From IMG/VR virus record IMGVR_UViG_3300028008_000084, positions 1 through 28,367 of that record: DNA of 28,367 nucleotides; one strand, given 5' to 3'. Each line of letters begins with the position of its first letter. Position 1 is the first letter of the stretch. Source of the DNA: a virus. Positions 16,288 through 22,203 of the stretch are shown here, piece after piece. Both the position numbers and the translations under genes were made by a program. The notes beneath the pieces were generated by a model, which was not told the DNA's origin, did not search any database, and saw nothing but the letters and a program-made list of their open reading frames with translations.

Positions 16288-16730
16288 TACCATTCTCCAT
16301 TCGTAGGTTTACTATCTGCCGCATACTTGTTGTCGTGTTCTCCAAGGAACACATCAGCGTTGAAACCAAGGTGCGACAATGCCTTGGTCAGCCCATCTGT
16401 TACAGCCATCTTGGGTGCGTCCTCTGCAATGCGCTCCTTCTTGTAGAAGGTACGGCATCCAGTGAATGGCCCAAAGCTGTTCTCATCGCATCCGTGCCAC
16501 ACTGTAACGTGTGCCAGGAACGCGACATCACCATTCGACATAGTGATTGTTTCTGTTTCTGACTTCCATCCCCAGCCCTGTCCTACTGGGCCGAAGGCGC
16601 GTGTCGCCTCCCGCACCTGGTACATTGGGTCAATGCTGGTGAATGATCGTGAACCGAAGCTCACTTTTTTGAGATACTGCCCGTCAGATTGTGCAACACT
16701 ATCCCATATTTTCATGTTATCATTAGTCAC
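16287..16730 (-). CDS. Rad52-like single-strand annealing protein
   Basis: This encodes 147 aa with the probable start at GTG 16730, which has AGGAG 8 nt upstream; the in-frame GTG at 16748 is inside that ribosome site. The pattern is DPMYQVREATRAFGPVGQGWGW, then DVAFLAHVTVWHG, then EDAPKMAVTDGLTKALSHLGFNADVFLG. An aromatic-rich strand, a conserved AVTDGLTKAL-x-LGF helix and a final ADVF are shared by phage Rad52/ERF/Sak-type recombinases. These anneal complementary strands during phage recombination. It sits beside a lambda-exonuclease-type gene and an SSB-like gene, the classic two-component recombination set. Confidence 0.72.
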   Translation of the reverse strand: MTNDNMKIWDSVAQSDGQYLKKVSFGSRSFTSIDPMYQVREATRAFGPVGQGWGWKSETETITMSNGDVAFLAHVTVWHGCDENSFGPFTGCRTFYKKERIAEDAPKMAVTDGLTKALSHLGFNADVFLGEHDNKYAADSKPTNGEW

Positions 16731-16744
16731 TGTGGTTTCTCCTT

Positions 16745-16978
16745 TCACACGGTGCTGGTCGATGCGTCTACTCCCGCATCGGCCAGTTTGTATTCAGCAT
16801 ACTTTCTTCCTGCAATGCGAATGGTCTCAATGAAGTGACCATCAGATCGCAGGTCGTGTATACGACTAGCCAATCGAAAGCAACCAAAGTGGTTGAGCGC
16901 ATCCATTGGCGAGATGCTGTTGCCTTCTTCCAAGTAGGAAAGAATCTTATCGTTTTGTGTTTCGTTATCTTTACTCAT
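16745..16978 (-). CDS. Winged helix-turn-helix protein
   Basis: This encodes 77 aa. NDKILSYLEEGNSISPMDAL, then HFGCFRLASRIHDLRSDGH and ETIRIAGRKYAEYKL is the standard phage helix-turn-helix domain in which the R-x-I-x-DLR helix contacts DNA and the last strand forms the wing. A short Ser/Thr tail follows. It has AAGGAG before the ATG and overlaps the exonuclease stop by 8 nt. In similar operons such proteins lie between exonuclease and annealing genes and are likely regulators; the target is unknown. Confidence 0.7.
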   Translation of the reverse strand: MSKDNETQNDKILSYLEEGNSISPMDALNHFGCFRLASRIHDLRSDGHFIETIRIAGRKYAEYKLADAGVDASTSTV

Positions 16979-17795
16979 CTGTGTACTCCTTGTTTACGTT
17001 GATGCGTAGTGAGCCGTTCTTGGCTCGCTTGAGGGTAACAACGTCTGAATAAACTTCCCTTTCGTTTGTTGCTACCATTGCTTTGAGTTGCTTCTTAGCG
17101 GACTCATGCTCCTTTGCGGCTTGCATTGTCGAGACATACTCATGCGCTTGGTGCATGAACTCGTTGTCTTGTCGTGCATCCCGCGCCACCATATCGTCGA
17201 TGGCAATCTGGTCGATGCCTGTGGTGATGTGTGGCGTTGATTGTGGTGGTTCTTCTTCTCGTTCTACATAGCCCCAGAACTCTTTGAGGTGGACATACAT
17301 AGTGTTGAGATAGTTTTGATCCTTGGCAACCTTGACATATTCATAGCGGCGATTGCCAAACAGGTTTGCAAAGTACATGTAATCCAAAGCGGCAACCTGC
17401 ATGTATAACTGTAGCTGTGGCATGTAACGCTCTAGTTGTTTTCGCATAGTATTCATCTCGAATGTATGCTTTACCTCCAGCCCGATACGTTCTCCGTGAT
17501 ACCAGAACTCACCGTCCAGTGTGCCACGGCAGGGCACTGCTCCCCACTTGTAGTGGTAGCGCACCTGCTCTTGAACCTCCACACCCATGTCCTTTCTGAA
17601 CAGGCCAATGTTGAATGGCTCTGTCCAGATACCCAACTGCACTGGCAAGACATCAGACAGGTCATCGCGTTCACGATAGCCCATCTTGTCAAGCCAAAGT
17701 TTGTGCCAGTCACCCTCCATTATTCGTAACGCACAACTACCTCCAATGGTTTGTCGTCGTAATTCGTCTTCTGCTTTTTGGTTTATATCGGTCAT
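16971..17795 (-). CDS. YqaJ/lambda exonuclease-type nuclease
   Basis: This encodes 274 aa. Motifs in order: GGSCALRIMEGDW (substrate-site segment near residues 18-30), QLGIWTEPFN (E59), GTLDGE (D94), LEVKHT (E107, K109) and PQLQLYMQ (Q127-Q132). This is the D-E-x-K core of YqaJ-type viral recombinases, 5'-3' exonucleases that make single-stranded tails for an annealing partner. Residues after ~180 form a charged helical tail. The ATG follows AAAGGG. The annealing and SSB-like genes follow in the same operon, so the three likely act together in repair, recombination and concatemer formation. Confidence 0.85.
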   Translation of the reverse strand: MTDINQKAEDELRRQTIGGSCALRIMEGDWHKLWLDKMGYRERDDLSDVLPVQLGIWTEPFNIGLFRKDMGVEVQEQVRYHYKWGAVPCRGTLDGEFWYHGERIGLEVKHTFEMNTMRKQLERYMPQLQLYMQVAALDYMYFANLFGNRRYEYVKVAKDQNYLNTMYVHLKEFWGYVEREEEPPQSTPHITTGIDQIAIDDMVARDARQDNEFMHQAHEYVSTMQAAKEHESAKKQLKAMVATNEREVYSDVVTLKRAKNGSLRINVNKEYTDE

Positions 17796-17829
17796 GTTTG
17801 ATCCCTTTCAATACTAAATCTAGTCATTT

Positions 17830-18366
17830 CTACTCTGTTTGTCCAGACTTAATTAACCGTTCTTTTGCTTTCATTGGTATGCGAATCAGCACATTGCCCA
17901 TGTGGATGTTAAGTTTTTTATCCTTCATCATCTGCTTGGTCATGGCGATATGCTCGTCGCACTTCTCGATAGTCCAGCCCATTGTTTCTGGCCTAGACTT
18001 GTCACCCTTGGGCCGATCTTTCTCTTGGCCCTCGTAAGTAAGATTGAACTTTGCGTCTAGTGCTTTCTGCCTGGCAATAAAGTCTGCGGATATTTTAGCC
18101 GCAACCTTTGATACTGTGGCTGGCAAGAACCACACACGATAGGTGTTATCCTGGACGCACTTGTCCCATACCTTGTCTAGCAGAAGGTCAAATGTTTCGT
18201 CGTTTATATTTGTTGGCAATCTGCTGTTGATTGCTCGACGCAACTCTTGGCTGTAGACTTGCTGTGCATCTCTGTCATGTTTGATATTGTTTGGTGGGCC
18301 ATATAGCTTACCCATCTTGATGACAAATTTAGTATGGATTGCATGTTCACGCTGATCGTAGTTCAT
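17830..18366 (-). CDS. Hypothetical replication-operon protein
   Basis: This encodes 178 aa. It is helical and charged with no membrane segment. A middle block (DETFDLLLDKVWDKC, then YRVWFLPATVSKVAAKI) is followed by a linker rich in Lys, Asp and Pro and a C-terminal helical part. Placement between the DnaA-domain gene and the exonuclease, plus size and helical nature, recall helicase loaders or organisers of phage replication, but I see no Walker motif or diagnostic residues. The start at ATG 18366 has AAGGGA upstream and overlaps the previous gene by 20 nt. Function unknown; the loader idea is speculative. Confidence 0.6.
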   Translation of the reverse strand: MNYDQREHAIHTKFVIKMGKLYGPPNNIKHDRDAQQVYSQELRRAINSRLPTNINDETFDLLLDKVWDKCVQDNTYRVWFLPATVSKVAAKISADFIARQKALDAKFNLTYEGQEKDRPKGDKSRPETMGWTIEKCDEHIAMTKQMMKDKKLNIHMGNVLIRIPMKAKERLIKSGQTE

Positions 18367-18652
18367 TTTGTTCCCTTCTTTTTTGTTTGTTGTTTCGTTC
18401 TGTGATTCGTTTCAGATGTTGTCTCTTGCCCCATAGGACTGTGGTGTGATCTCTGTTTAGAAACGCTCCTATCTCTGGCAGTGAGTGGCCCCTGATGTGC
18501 AGTTCATAGAACAGTTTCTGGCGCAATTTAATTACCCAGTTTCTGTTGCGTCTGCGCTCAACAATAGACATAAACTCTACATTGTGTTCTTCGCAAAACT
18601 CTCTGACATATTCGTACATACGAATGTTTTTAATTTCTTTTTCATCAATCAT
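18347..18652 (-). CDS. Protein with DnaA domain IV (DnaA-box-binding) fold
   Basis: This encodes 101 aa from ATG 18652, with AAAGGTG 6 nt upstream; the GTG at 18661 lies inside that ribosome site. Residues ~40-82 read LRQKLFYELHIRGHSLPEIG, then AFLNRDHTTVLWGKRQH. SLPEIG-x-x-x-x-RDHTTV-x-x-x-x-R-x is the signature of the bacterial DnaA C-terminal domain, which binds DnaA boxes in origin DNA. The AAA+ ATPase part of DnaA is absent: this is domain IV only, with an added basic tail. It is encoded in the replication operon, so it may mark the phage origin, recruit host factors, or compete with host DnaA. Confidence 0.8.
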   Translation of the reverse strand: MIDEKEIKNIRMYEYVREFCEEHNVEFMSIVERRRNRNWVIKLRQKLFYELHIRGHSLPEIGAFLNRDHTTVLWGKRQHLKRITERNNKQKRREQNELRSA

Positions 18653-18983
18653 TGGATTCACCTTTGTTCAAAATCTTTTCGACGATATAGTCTGGTATGA
18701 TTAGCACCCACTTGGGTGCGTCTGGCTCTGTCTTGCCTAGCTTGAATAGCGCAACGTCCCTGTTCTTTAGGACAGTGAAGGGGGATGGAAAGCCTTTCTC
18801 TTTCCGATACTTTACCTCGACGATATACTCAGTGCCTTCGATGCTGACAACCAAGTCACCTGAGTATTCGCCACCTAGTGCGCCCGACAGGGGCTGGCGC
18901 TTGACTGCCAACCCCCAGGACTTGAACAGCTTTACGAAATAGTTCTCGTGGTATGTGCCCTTTGCTTTGCTCTTGCTAGTCAT
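18645..18983 (-). CDS. PD-(D/E)XK nuclease, Holliday-junction-resolvase-like
   Basis: This encodes 112 aa. ATG 18983 is chosen because its ATGA couples it to the stop of the small gene upstream; the longer in-frame start at 19022 lacks support. Motifs are GTYHENYF (E13), then SGDLVV (D43), then YIVEVKYRK (E56, K58), and a helix FTVLKNRDVALFKLG. This E...D...E-x-K order is the archaeal-Hjc/VRR-NUC type restriction-endonuclease core. It could cut branched recombination intermediates before packaging, which fits a genome that carries exonuclease and annealing genes. Exact substrate is inferred. Confidence 0.72.
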   Translation of the reverse strand: MTSKSKAKGTYHENYFVKLFKSWGLAVKRQPLSGALGGEYSGDLVVSIEGTEYIVEVKYRKEKGFPSPFTVLKNRDVALFKLGKTEPDAPKWVLIIPDYIVEKILNKGESND

Positions 18984-19135
18984 TTTACTTTTTCCACCAG
19001 ATCTATAATTTCCCTGGCACACTCTTCAATTCTTGACATTCGATTGCCATACTCTTCGCCATACAATAGCTGGTCGTATTCATAGCGCATCTGTTCAATA
19101 ACATTATGAATGTTCTGTAGTGCAAATGTTTTCAT
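18980..19135 (-). CDS. Small helical hypothetical protein
   Basis: This 51-aa gene runs from ATG 19135 (GGAGG in the upstream CCTCC complement, good spacing) to a TGA that overlaps the ATG of the resolvase-like gene. It is one charged helix pair (NIHNVIEQMRYEYDQLL and MSRIEECAREIIDLVEKV) with no membrane segment. The strong ribosome site and the ATGA coupling at both ends support a real gene. Function unknown. Confidence 0.65.
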   Translation of the reverse strand: MKTFALQNIHNVIEQMRYEYDQLLYGEEYGNRMSRIEECAREIIDLVEKVK

Positions 19136-19399
19136 TTAATAGTTCCTCCCGATTCTTTCATGCAGACTACCTCGATGTTCATTGGCAACCTCTTCCATGT
19201 AGTCCACTATCTCATGTTTATATTCCAATACCTTCTGCTCTAGCGGGTGTTCGTTGAGCCAGTAGGTTCGTTCATCTCGTGAACTTCCAATAAGTCGCCT
19301 TGCAATGTTTCGACGCTCTCTTTCAGCAACAGTCTTACTGCAAAAGGTACGGCGAACAAATGAATCGCCTTCACCAAACTTAAATGTATAAACAATCAT
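19136..19399 (-). CDS. Hypothetical protein
   Basis: This encodes 87 aa, starting at ATG 19399 inside an ATGA overlap with the previous gene, with GAGGTG upstream. It has a short N-terminal beta hairpin (MIVYTFKFGEG, SFVRRTFCSK) and then charged helices rich in Arg and Glu. No family is recognised. It belongs to the cluster of small unknowns between the ArdC gene and the resolvase-like gene. Confidence 0.6.
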   Translation of the reverse strand: MIVYTFKFGEGDSFVRRTFCSKTVAERERRNIARRLIGSSRDERTYWLNEHPLEQKVLEYKHEIVDYMEEVANEHRGSLHERIGRNY

Positions 19400-19614
19400 T
19401 GATTCACCTCGATATAAATATTGTCAGGTAGGTTTCGTTTCTCCCAGTGAGACACTGCCTTGCTTACAAATACCCCACGCTTGAAGGCTGGGTTGTCCTG
19501 CTCTAGCAAGTCAGCCAGTCGCTCAGCGTCTGTTGGTGTTGATAGTAGTGGGCCTACTTGTTCTGCTAAGAACTCGTAGTGCCGACGAAAGAACATTGTA
19601 TTTTGTTTGCTCAT
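19396..19614 (-). CDS. Hypothetical protein
   Basis: This encodes 72 aa from ATG 19614, which overlaps the preceding stop as ATGA and has GGAG upstream. The sequence FFRRHYEFLAEQVGPLL, then TDAERLADLLEQDNPAFKR, FVSKAVSHWEKRN looks like a small all-helical protein; related short proteins occur in other phages and plasmids, but I assign no function. Confidence 0.6.
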   Translation of the reverse strand: MSKQNTMFFRRHYEFLAEQVGPLLSTPTDAERLADLLEQDNPAFKRGVFVSKAVSHWEKRNLPDNIYIEVNQ

Positions 19615-19886
19615 TTGTTTATCTCCATGTAGGTGTTACCGAAGTCAATAAGATGGCGGCGTACATTGTGGTACAGTAACTCTGATACCTTGCCGCCTTC
19701 ATCAAACTGGTTGAGTGTGTATGGGTCTGTAGCGTACAGCACGGACAGAAACCCTAGCTGGTCGTTCTTTGGGGCAGTCTTTTGAACTGCCTCAAGAACT
19801 TGAAGCTGACTCAATTCATTCTTGAGTCGTGCTTCTCGTAACAATTTAATCATCATATCTTCTAAGTCTGATAGTGTTGGTGTCAT
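19611..19886 (-). CDS. Hypothetical protein
   Basis: This encodes 91 aa from ATG 19886, chosen over the in-frame start at 19937 because AAGGAG lies 7 nt upstream of 19886. It is all-helical (LSDLEDMMIKLLREARL, LSQLQVLEAVQKT), with no membrane segment. It is the first gene after the GC-rich intergenic hairpin below the ArdC gene. Function unknown. Confidence 0.6.
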   Translation of the reverse strand: MTPTLSDLEDMMIKLLREARLKNELSQLQVLEAVQKTAPKNDQLGFLSVLYATDPYTLNQFDEGGKVSELLYHNVRRHLIDFGNTYMEINK

Positions 19887-19935
19887 CTTTCTACTCCTTT
19901 TAGATGAACGGCGATTGACCACAGCCGCCGCCCTC

Positions 19936-19963
19936 ACATGGGCGGGGCGGAGGATGTGGACAA
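19936..19963. other. GC-rich hairpin with an adjacent DnaA-box-like word
   Basis: In the 84-bp gap between two minus-strand genes, CCGCCC pairs with GGGCGG around a 6-nt loop (within 19927-19948). It is followed at 19955-19963 by TGTGGACAA, whose complement TTGTCCACA differs from the E. coli DnaA box TTATCCACA at one base. No T-run follows, so it is not an intrinsic terminator. Because this operon encodes a DnaA domain IV protein, this is a candidate binding site or origin element. That link is inference. Confidence 0.3.
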
Positions 19964-19970
19964 CGCCTGA

Positions 19971-20849
19971 TTAAGCGGCTTTGTCTACCGCAGTTTGGCT
20001 GTAGCTGTTCAAGTGTTTCATTGCTTTTTCTGCATCAGCCATAGCTTTCATAATAACCCGTGGGTTATCGTAGATTGCTTGTCGCCAAGAGTTTAGATAC
20101 TTGGCGTGGTCTGCTGTTGGTGTCTTGGCTATACCTAGATGGACAGACATCAGCACTGAAGTCAGTTCTGCAACGAGCTCCTCGTATGCGTATGACTTCT
20201 TGTCGAAGTTGTTTGGGAATCTATCCAGGCGTGACTTGTGCCCCGTCCAGTGGGCGTGTTCATGCAACAGTGTTGAGTAATAGTTTTGCGTTGCTGTTGC
20301 GTCATCTGTATTGATGAATGACTTGGCAGGTGGCATCATAATGTAGTCAGATTCTTTTTCGTAGTAGGCTCTCGATTCACCTGTCTTTACATTTGATGGG
20401 ATGCTTTCAATGAACAGATCGACAGCGCGAAGCGCATCGACCTCGTTCATTTTCTCTTCTAAGTCTTCTGGTTGGTAGTCAACCAACTGTTCAGCATTGA
20501 ACACTGTACTCAATCGCATAACGTGATAGTCGTCACCATCATCTTTTTCTACTTTACTGTAGAAGATTGAGAAGGCGTTAGACTTCTGACCCTTCTCGAC
20601 TTGTTTGCCGATTGATTCCCATTGCTTGTACGTTGCCCATTCATTTGATTTGTATCCATCGTTAGCACCCTGTATCCACAGGCCAAATACATTTGCGCCA
20701 GTGTATTGTGCTTTACGCGCTGGATTGTATGGAATACCACCGCCCTGACCAATCCAGGGCTTAGTCCAGTTGGTGCCGTGTTCTTCCATCAGCTTTTCAA
20801 TTTGCTTTGCAATCTTATTTACAAAGTCTTTCGTTGTTGTCTTAGTCAT
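19971..20849 (-). CDS. ardC: ArdC-type anti-restriction protein with zinc peptidase domain
   Basis: This encodes 292 aa with both ArdC parts. The N-terminal ~130 residues (WTKPWIGQGGGIPYNPARKA, YTGANVFGLW, WATYKQW, GQKS) are the ssDNA-binding domain. The C-terminal part has LLHEHAHWTGHKSRL (H196, E197, H200 as HExxH) and the downstream YEELVAELTS (third ligand, E224 or E228). Known ArdC-family proteins from plasmids coat incoming single-stranded DNA and protect it from restriction. Its place early in the leftward operon fits a host-defence role soon after infection. AAGGGG precedes the ATG. Protease activity on a host target is possible but unproven. Confidence 0.85.
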   Translation of the reverse strand: MTKTTTKDFVNKIAKQIEKLMEEHGTNWTKPWIGQGGGIPYNPARKAQYTGANVFGLWIQGANDGYKSNEWATYKQWESIGKQVEKGQKSNAFSIFYSKVEKDDGDDYHVMRLSTVFNAEQLVDYQPEDLEEKMNEVDALRAVDLFIESIPSNVKTGESRAYYEKESDYIMMPPAKSFINTDDATATQNYYSTLLHEHAHWTGHKSRLDRFPNNFDKKSYAYEELVAELTSVLMSVHLGIAKTPTADHAKYLNSWRQAIYDNPRVIMKAMADAEKAMKHLNSYSQTAVDKAA

Positions 20850-20859
20850 TTGTTTCCCC

Positions 20860-21078
20860 TTATGAAATAATTACTTCGCCAGTACACGCCCACAAGACTG
20901 AGCCCGTGTCGTGATTCAATTCATCGAAGATGTATTGCTCAATCTCTTCCGTTCTATTGTCACCAGTAATCATGTCGTATGGTATTTCCCACGGATTGAG
21001 TTTGTATATGTACGTTGTCTCCCCGTCGATGACGGTGAGTACAAAGTACTTGTCCAGGTCTAGTTTTTCGCAAGTCAT
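20860..21078 (-). CDS. Hypothetical protein
   Basis: This encodes 72 aa. It is acidic, with a beta pattern YFVLTVIDGETTYIYKLNPW followed by a helical EEIEQYIFDEL and a C-terminal strand. No family is recognised. It starts at ATG 21078 (AAAGGGA upstream), overlapping the stop of the 49-aa gene as ATGA, and lies 10 nt before the ArdC gene, so it may be an early-function protein. Confidence 0.6.
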   Translation of the reverse strand: MTCEKLDLDKYFVLTVIDGETTYIYKLNPWEIPYDMITGDNRTEEIEQYIFDELNHDTGSVLWACTGEVIIS

Positions 21079-21224
21079 TTTATCCCTTTCATGTATACGA
21101 TACTAAGAATTAACCAATCATTATCTTCTTGAAAACATTCCAATTCTAATTCGTTTTCACAGATAAAAGATTCTACATCACCACCGTCTTGTGGCTCGCA
21201 CACGACTAACGCATATGCACTCAT
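21075..21224 (-). CDS. Small acidic hypothetical protein
   Basis: This 49-aa gene runs from ATG 21224 (TTAGGAG upstream) to a TGA coupled to the next ATG. The protein is acidic (SAYALVVCEPQDGGDVESF, then ENELELECFQEDND, WLILSIVYM) and resembles a small ferredoxin-like fold only in outline. The strong ribosome site and overlap support it as real. Function unknown. Confidence 0.6.
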   Translation of the reverse strand: MSAYALVVCEPQDGGDVESFICENELELECFQEDNDWLILSIVYMKGIK

Positions 21225-21225
21225 T

Positions 21226-21321
21226 TTATGCTCCTAAGAACACATAACTAAAAAGTAATACACTGTATACTGCACCCAGTATCAGCATTACGTTTGCGGT
21301 TTTCACTAATAGTTGAATCAT
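21226..21321 (-). CDS. Tiny single-pass membrane protein
   Basis: This 31-aa gene starts at ATG 21321 (AAAGGGA upstream) and ends in TAA 21226-21228, whose downstream ribosome site for the next gene it contains. Residues ~9-29 (ANVMLILGAVYSVLLFSYVF) form one hydrophobic helix, with a Lys at residue 7. It would sit in the inner membrane. It is the first gene after an internal promoter candidate. A role in superinfection exclusion or host takeover is possible but not shown. Confidence 0.5.
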   Translation of the reverse strand: MIQLLVKTANVMLILGAVYSVLLFSYVFLGA

Positions 21322-21346
21322 TTTATTCCCTTTCTATTCCTCTCTT

Positions 21347-21377
21347 CTGTGGTAGCAATTACTACACAGCTTGTCAA
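21347..21377 (-). promoter_or_regulatory. Promoter/operator candidate inside the leftward operon
   Basis: Reading leftward, a perfect -35 TTGACA (21377-21372) is followed after 17 nt by TACCAC, a weak -10. Overlapping this is a dyad with outer arms CTGTG/CACAG and inner TAG-x-AATT-x-CTA, at 21347-21369. The position, just after the terminator and just before the 31-aa gene, fits a repressible second promoter. The sequence is seen; function is inferred. Confidence 0.4.
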
Positions 21378-21389
21378 CAGGGTATGAGC

Positions 21390-21422
21390 AAAGAAAAAGG
21401 GCGACCTCTTTCGAGATCGCCC
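21390..21422 (-). terminator. Intrinsic terminator after the first leftward gene
   Basis: GGGCGA (21399-21404) pairs with TCGCCC (21417-21422) around a 12-nt loop. On the minus strand the hairpin is followed by TTTTT (21398-21394) and CTTT. It lies 9 nt past the stop of the 120-aa gene, so only part of transcription would reach the rest of the operon unless antitermination occurs. Confidence 0.75.
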
Positions 21423-21430
21423 TGGCCTTT

Positions 21431-21793
21431 CTATTTGGCTTTAGGTTGGTATGCTTCTTGCGAAGGAAGTTTGAAGGCCGTGTGGACCTCGATGGAGGCT
21501 TCGAGTTCTGCACGCAACTCTGTTGCTTGCTGTTGCGCTCGCTCTAAGCGTTGCTCAAGGCGCATCAGCTTGATGCTTTCAGTGCCTGTTCGCATGTCTT
21601 CAGTAGCTTCATCGAGTTCAGCTACCATGTCGGCGACTTGTTTAAGTACCCAAGTCAGCGCGTTATCTGCTGTGTAGCAGTGACCGCGAGCAATCTGCGA
21701 GCGTGTAAAATCATCACTAAACATACTTAGGTAATTAATTTTAGATTCAACAAGGGTGTTGTTCAAGGTTACTTTGGTTTGAGATTTAGACAT
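21431..21793 (-). CDS. Coiled-coil hypothetical protein, first gene of the leftward transcript
   Basis: This encodes 120 aa from ATG 21793 with AAGGAG upstream. A Thr/Asn-rich N-terminus (KVTLNNTLVESKINYL) precedes a long Glu/Arg/Gln helix (ADMVAELDEATEDM through RLEQRLERAQQQ), likely a coiled coil. No membrane segment or enzyme motif is visible. Its leader and first ~15 codons are duplicated in mirror image at 21909-22041, so the flanking control DNA was copied together with the gene start. It is followed by its own terminator, which suggests separate control, as for an early regulator. Function unknown. Confidence 0.65.
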   Translation of the reverse strand: MSKSQTKVTLNNTLVESKINYLSMFSDDFTRSQIARGHCYTADNALTWVLKQVADMVAELDEATEDMRTGTESIKLMRLEQRLERAQQQATELRAELEASIEVHTAFKLPSQEAYQPKAK

Positions 21794-21893
21794 AGTTCTA
21801 CTCCTTAGATGTGGTTGGGACTATCCCAACCTTACAGCCCCAACATAAACCGCCCAGCGACATAGGGTCTAGCGACAGCGACCCCCAACACGG
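21754..21893 (-). repeat. Left arm of the inverted duplication
   Basis: Read leftward, this arm covers the 5' leader, ribosome site (AAGGAGTAG) and first codons of the coiled-coil gene. It aligns with 21909-22041 read rightward over ~130 bp with gaps. Shared words include TAGACC, GGGCGG, TATGTT, GGGG, CTGT, GGTTGG, AGGAGTAG, CTAAATC, AAGTAACCTTGA and CAACACCC. It also contains a perfect 7-bp hairpin GGTTGGG/CCCAACC at 21813-21831. Confidence 0.8.
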
Positions 21894-21908
21894 TCGGGCG
21901 AAGCCCGA
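21894..21908. other. Apical hairpin at the centre of the inverted duplication
   Basis: TCGGGC and GCCCGA are perfect complements separated by GAA. The symmetry axis of the two ~130-bp arms falls exactly here, so a transcript or an extruded cruciform would be closed by this triloop. Confidence 0.7.
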
Positions 21909-22041
21909 GTGGTGCGGGCGGGGGGTAGACCATATGGCGAGGGGCGGTATGTTAGGGGACTGTTGGTTGGTGGTAGTCACTAGCACTTCTTAGGAGTAGT
22001 GACGCAACTAAATCGGGCCGAAGTAACCTTGAGCAACACCC
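21909..22041 (+). repeat. Right arm of the inverted duplication, with a degenerate gene start
   Basis: This arm mirrors the leader of the leftward coiled-coil gene but reads rightward. It keeps the ribosome-site word TAGGAGTAG at 21991-21998 while the ATG is lost (GTGACG in its place). The following frame from GTG 21999 still spells VTLSNT where the coiled-coil protein has VTLNNT. The frame stays open to TAA 22137-22139 (46 codons), but nothing later in it resembles the left protein, so it is more likely a remnant than a gene. Confidence 0.7.
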
Positions 22042-22053
22042 GCTATCTAGCTG

Positions 22054-22103
22054 TTAGACTGCCCTTTAGACTGTTGCATGTTTTACGCAATAGACTGTTG
22101 CAT
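22054..22103 (+). repeat. Three TAGACTG direct repeats upstream of the TerS-like gene
   Basis: TAGACTG occurs at 22055, 22067 and 22091. The last two copies extend to TAGACTGTTGCAT. Spacings are 12 and 24 bp, so they lie on a similar face of the helix. The block lies between the right arm and the TerS-like gene. This resembles an operator or iteron array for a phage or host protein. The stretch 21794-22203 holds no convincing protein gene. Confidence 0.55.
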
Positions 22104-22140
22104 AATTGCCACTTGATTTTACTTGACGAACCCTCTTAAA

Positions 22141-22167
22141 CTCCGCTTAAGGAGCTTCTTCAGAAGC
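22141..22167 (+). other. Nested short hairpins in the TerS-like gene leader
   Basis: CTCC (22141-22144) can pair with GGAG (22151-22154), and directly after it GCTTCT (22154-22159) pairs with AGAAGC (22162-22167). Both lie in the leader of the TerS-like gene, whose ribosome site is GAGG near 22194. A mild effect on message stability or translation is possible. Confidence 0.3.
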
Positions 22168-22203
22168 GAGTTATAGGATTATGTGTTAGCATCGAGGTAT
22201 AGA

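Noticed and set aside
21798-21993. Two open frames of ~60 codons on opposite strands in the control region
   Set aside because: They mirror each other because of the inverted duplication, have no proper ribosome site and no protein-like composition.
21999-22139. 46-codon GTG frame after AGGAGTA in the right arm
   Set aside because: The ribosome site is only 2 nt from GTG and only a few residues match the paralogous gene start; treated as a remnant, though expression is not excluded.
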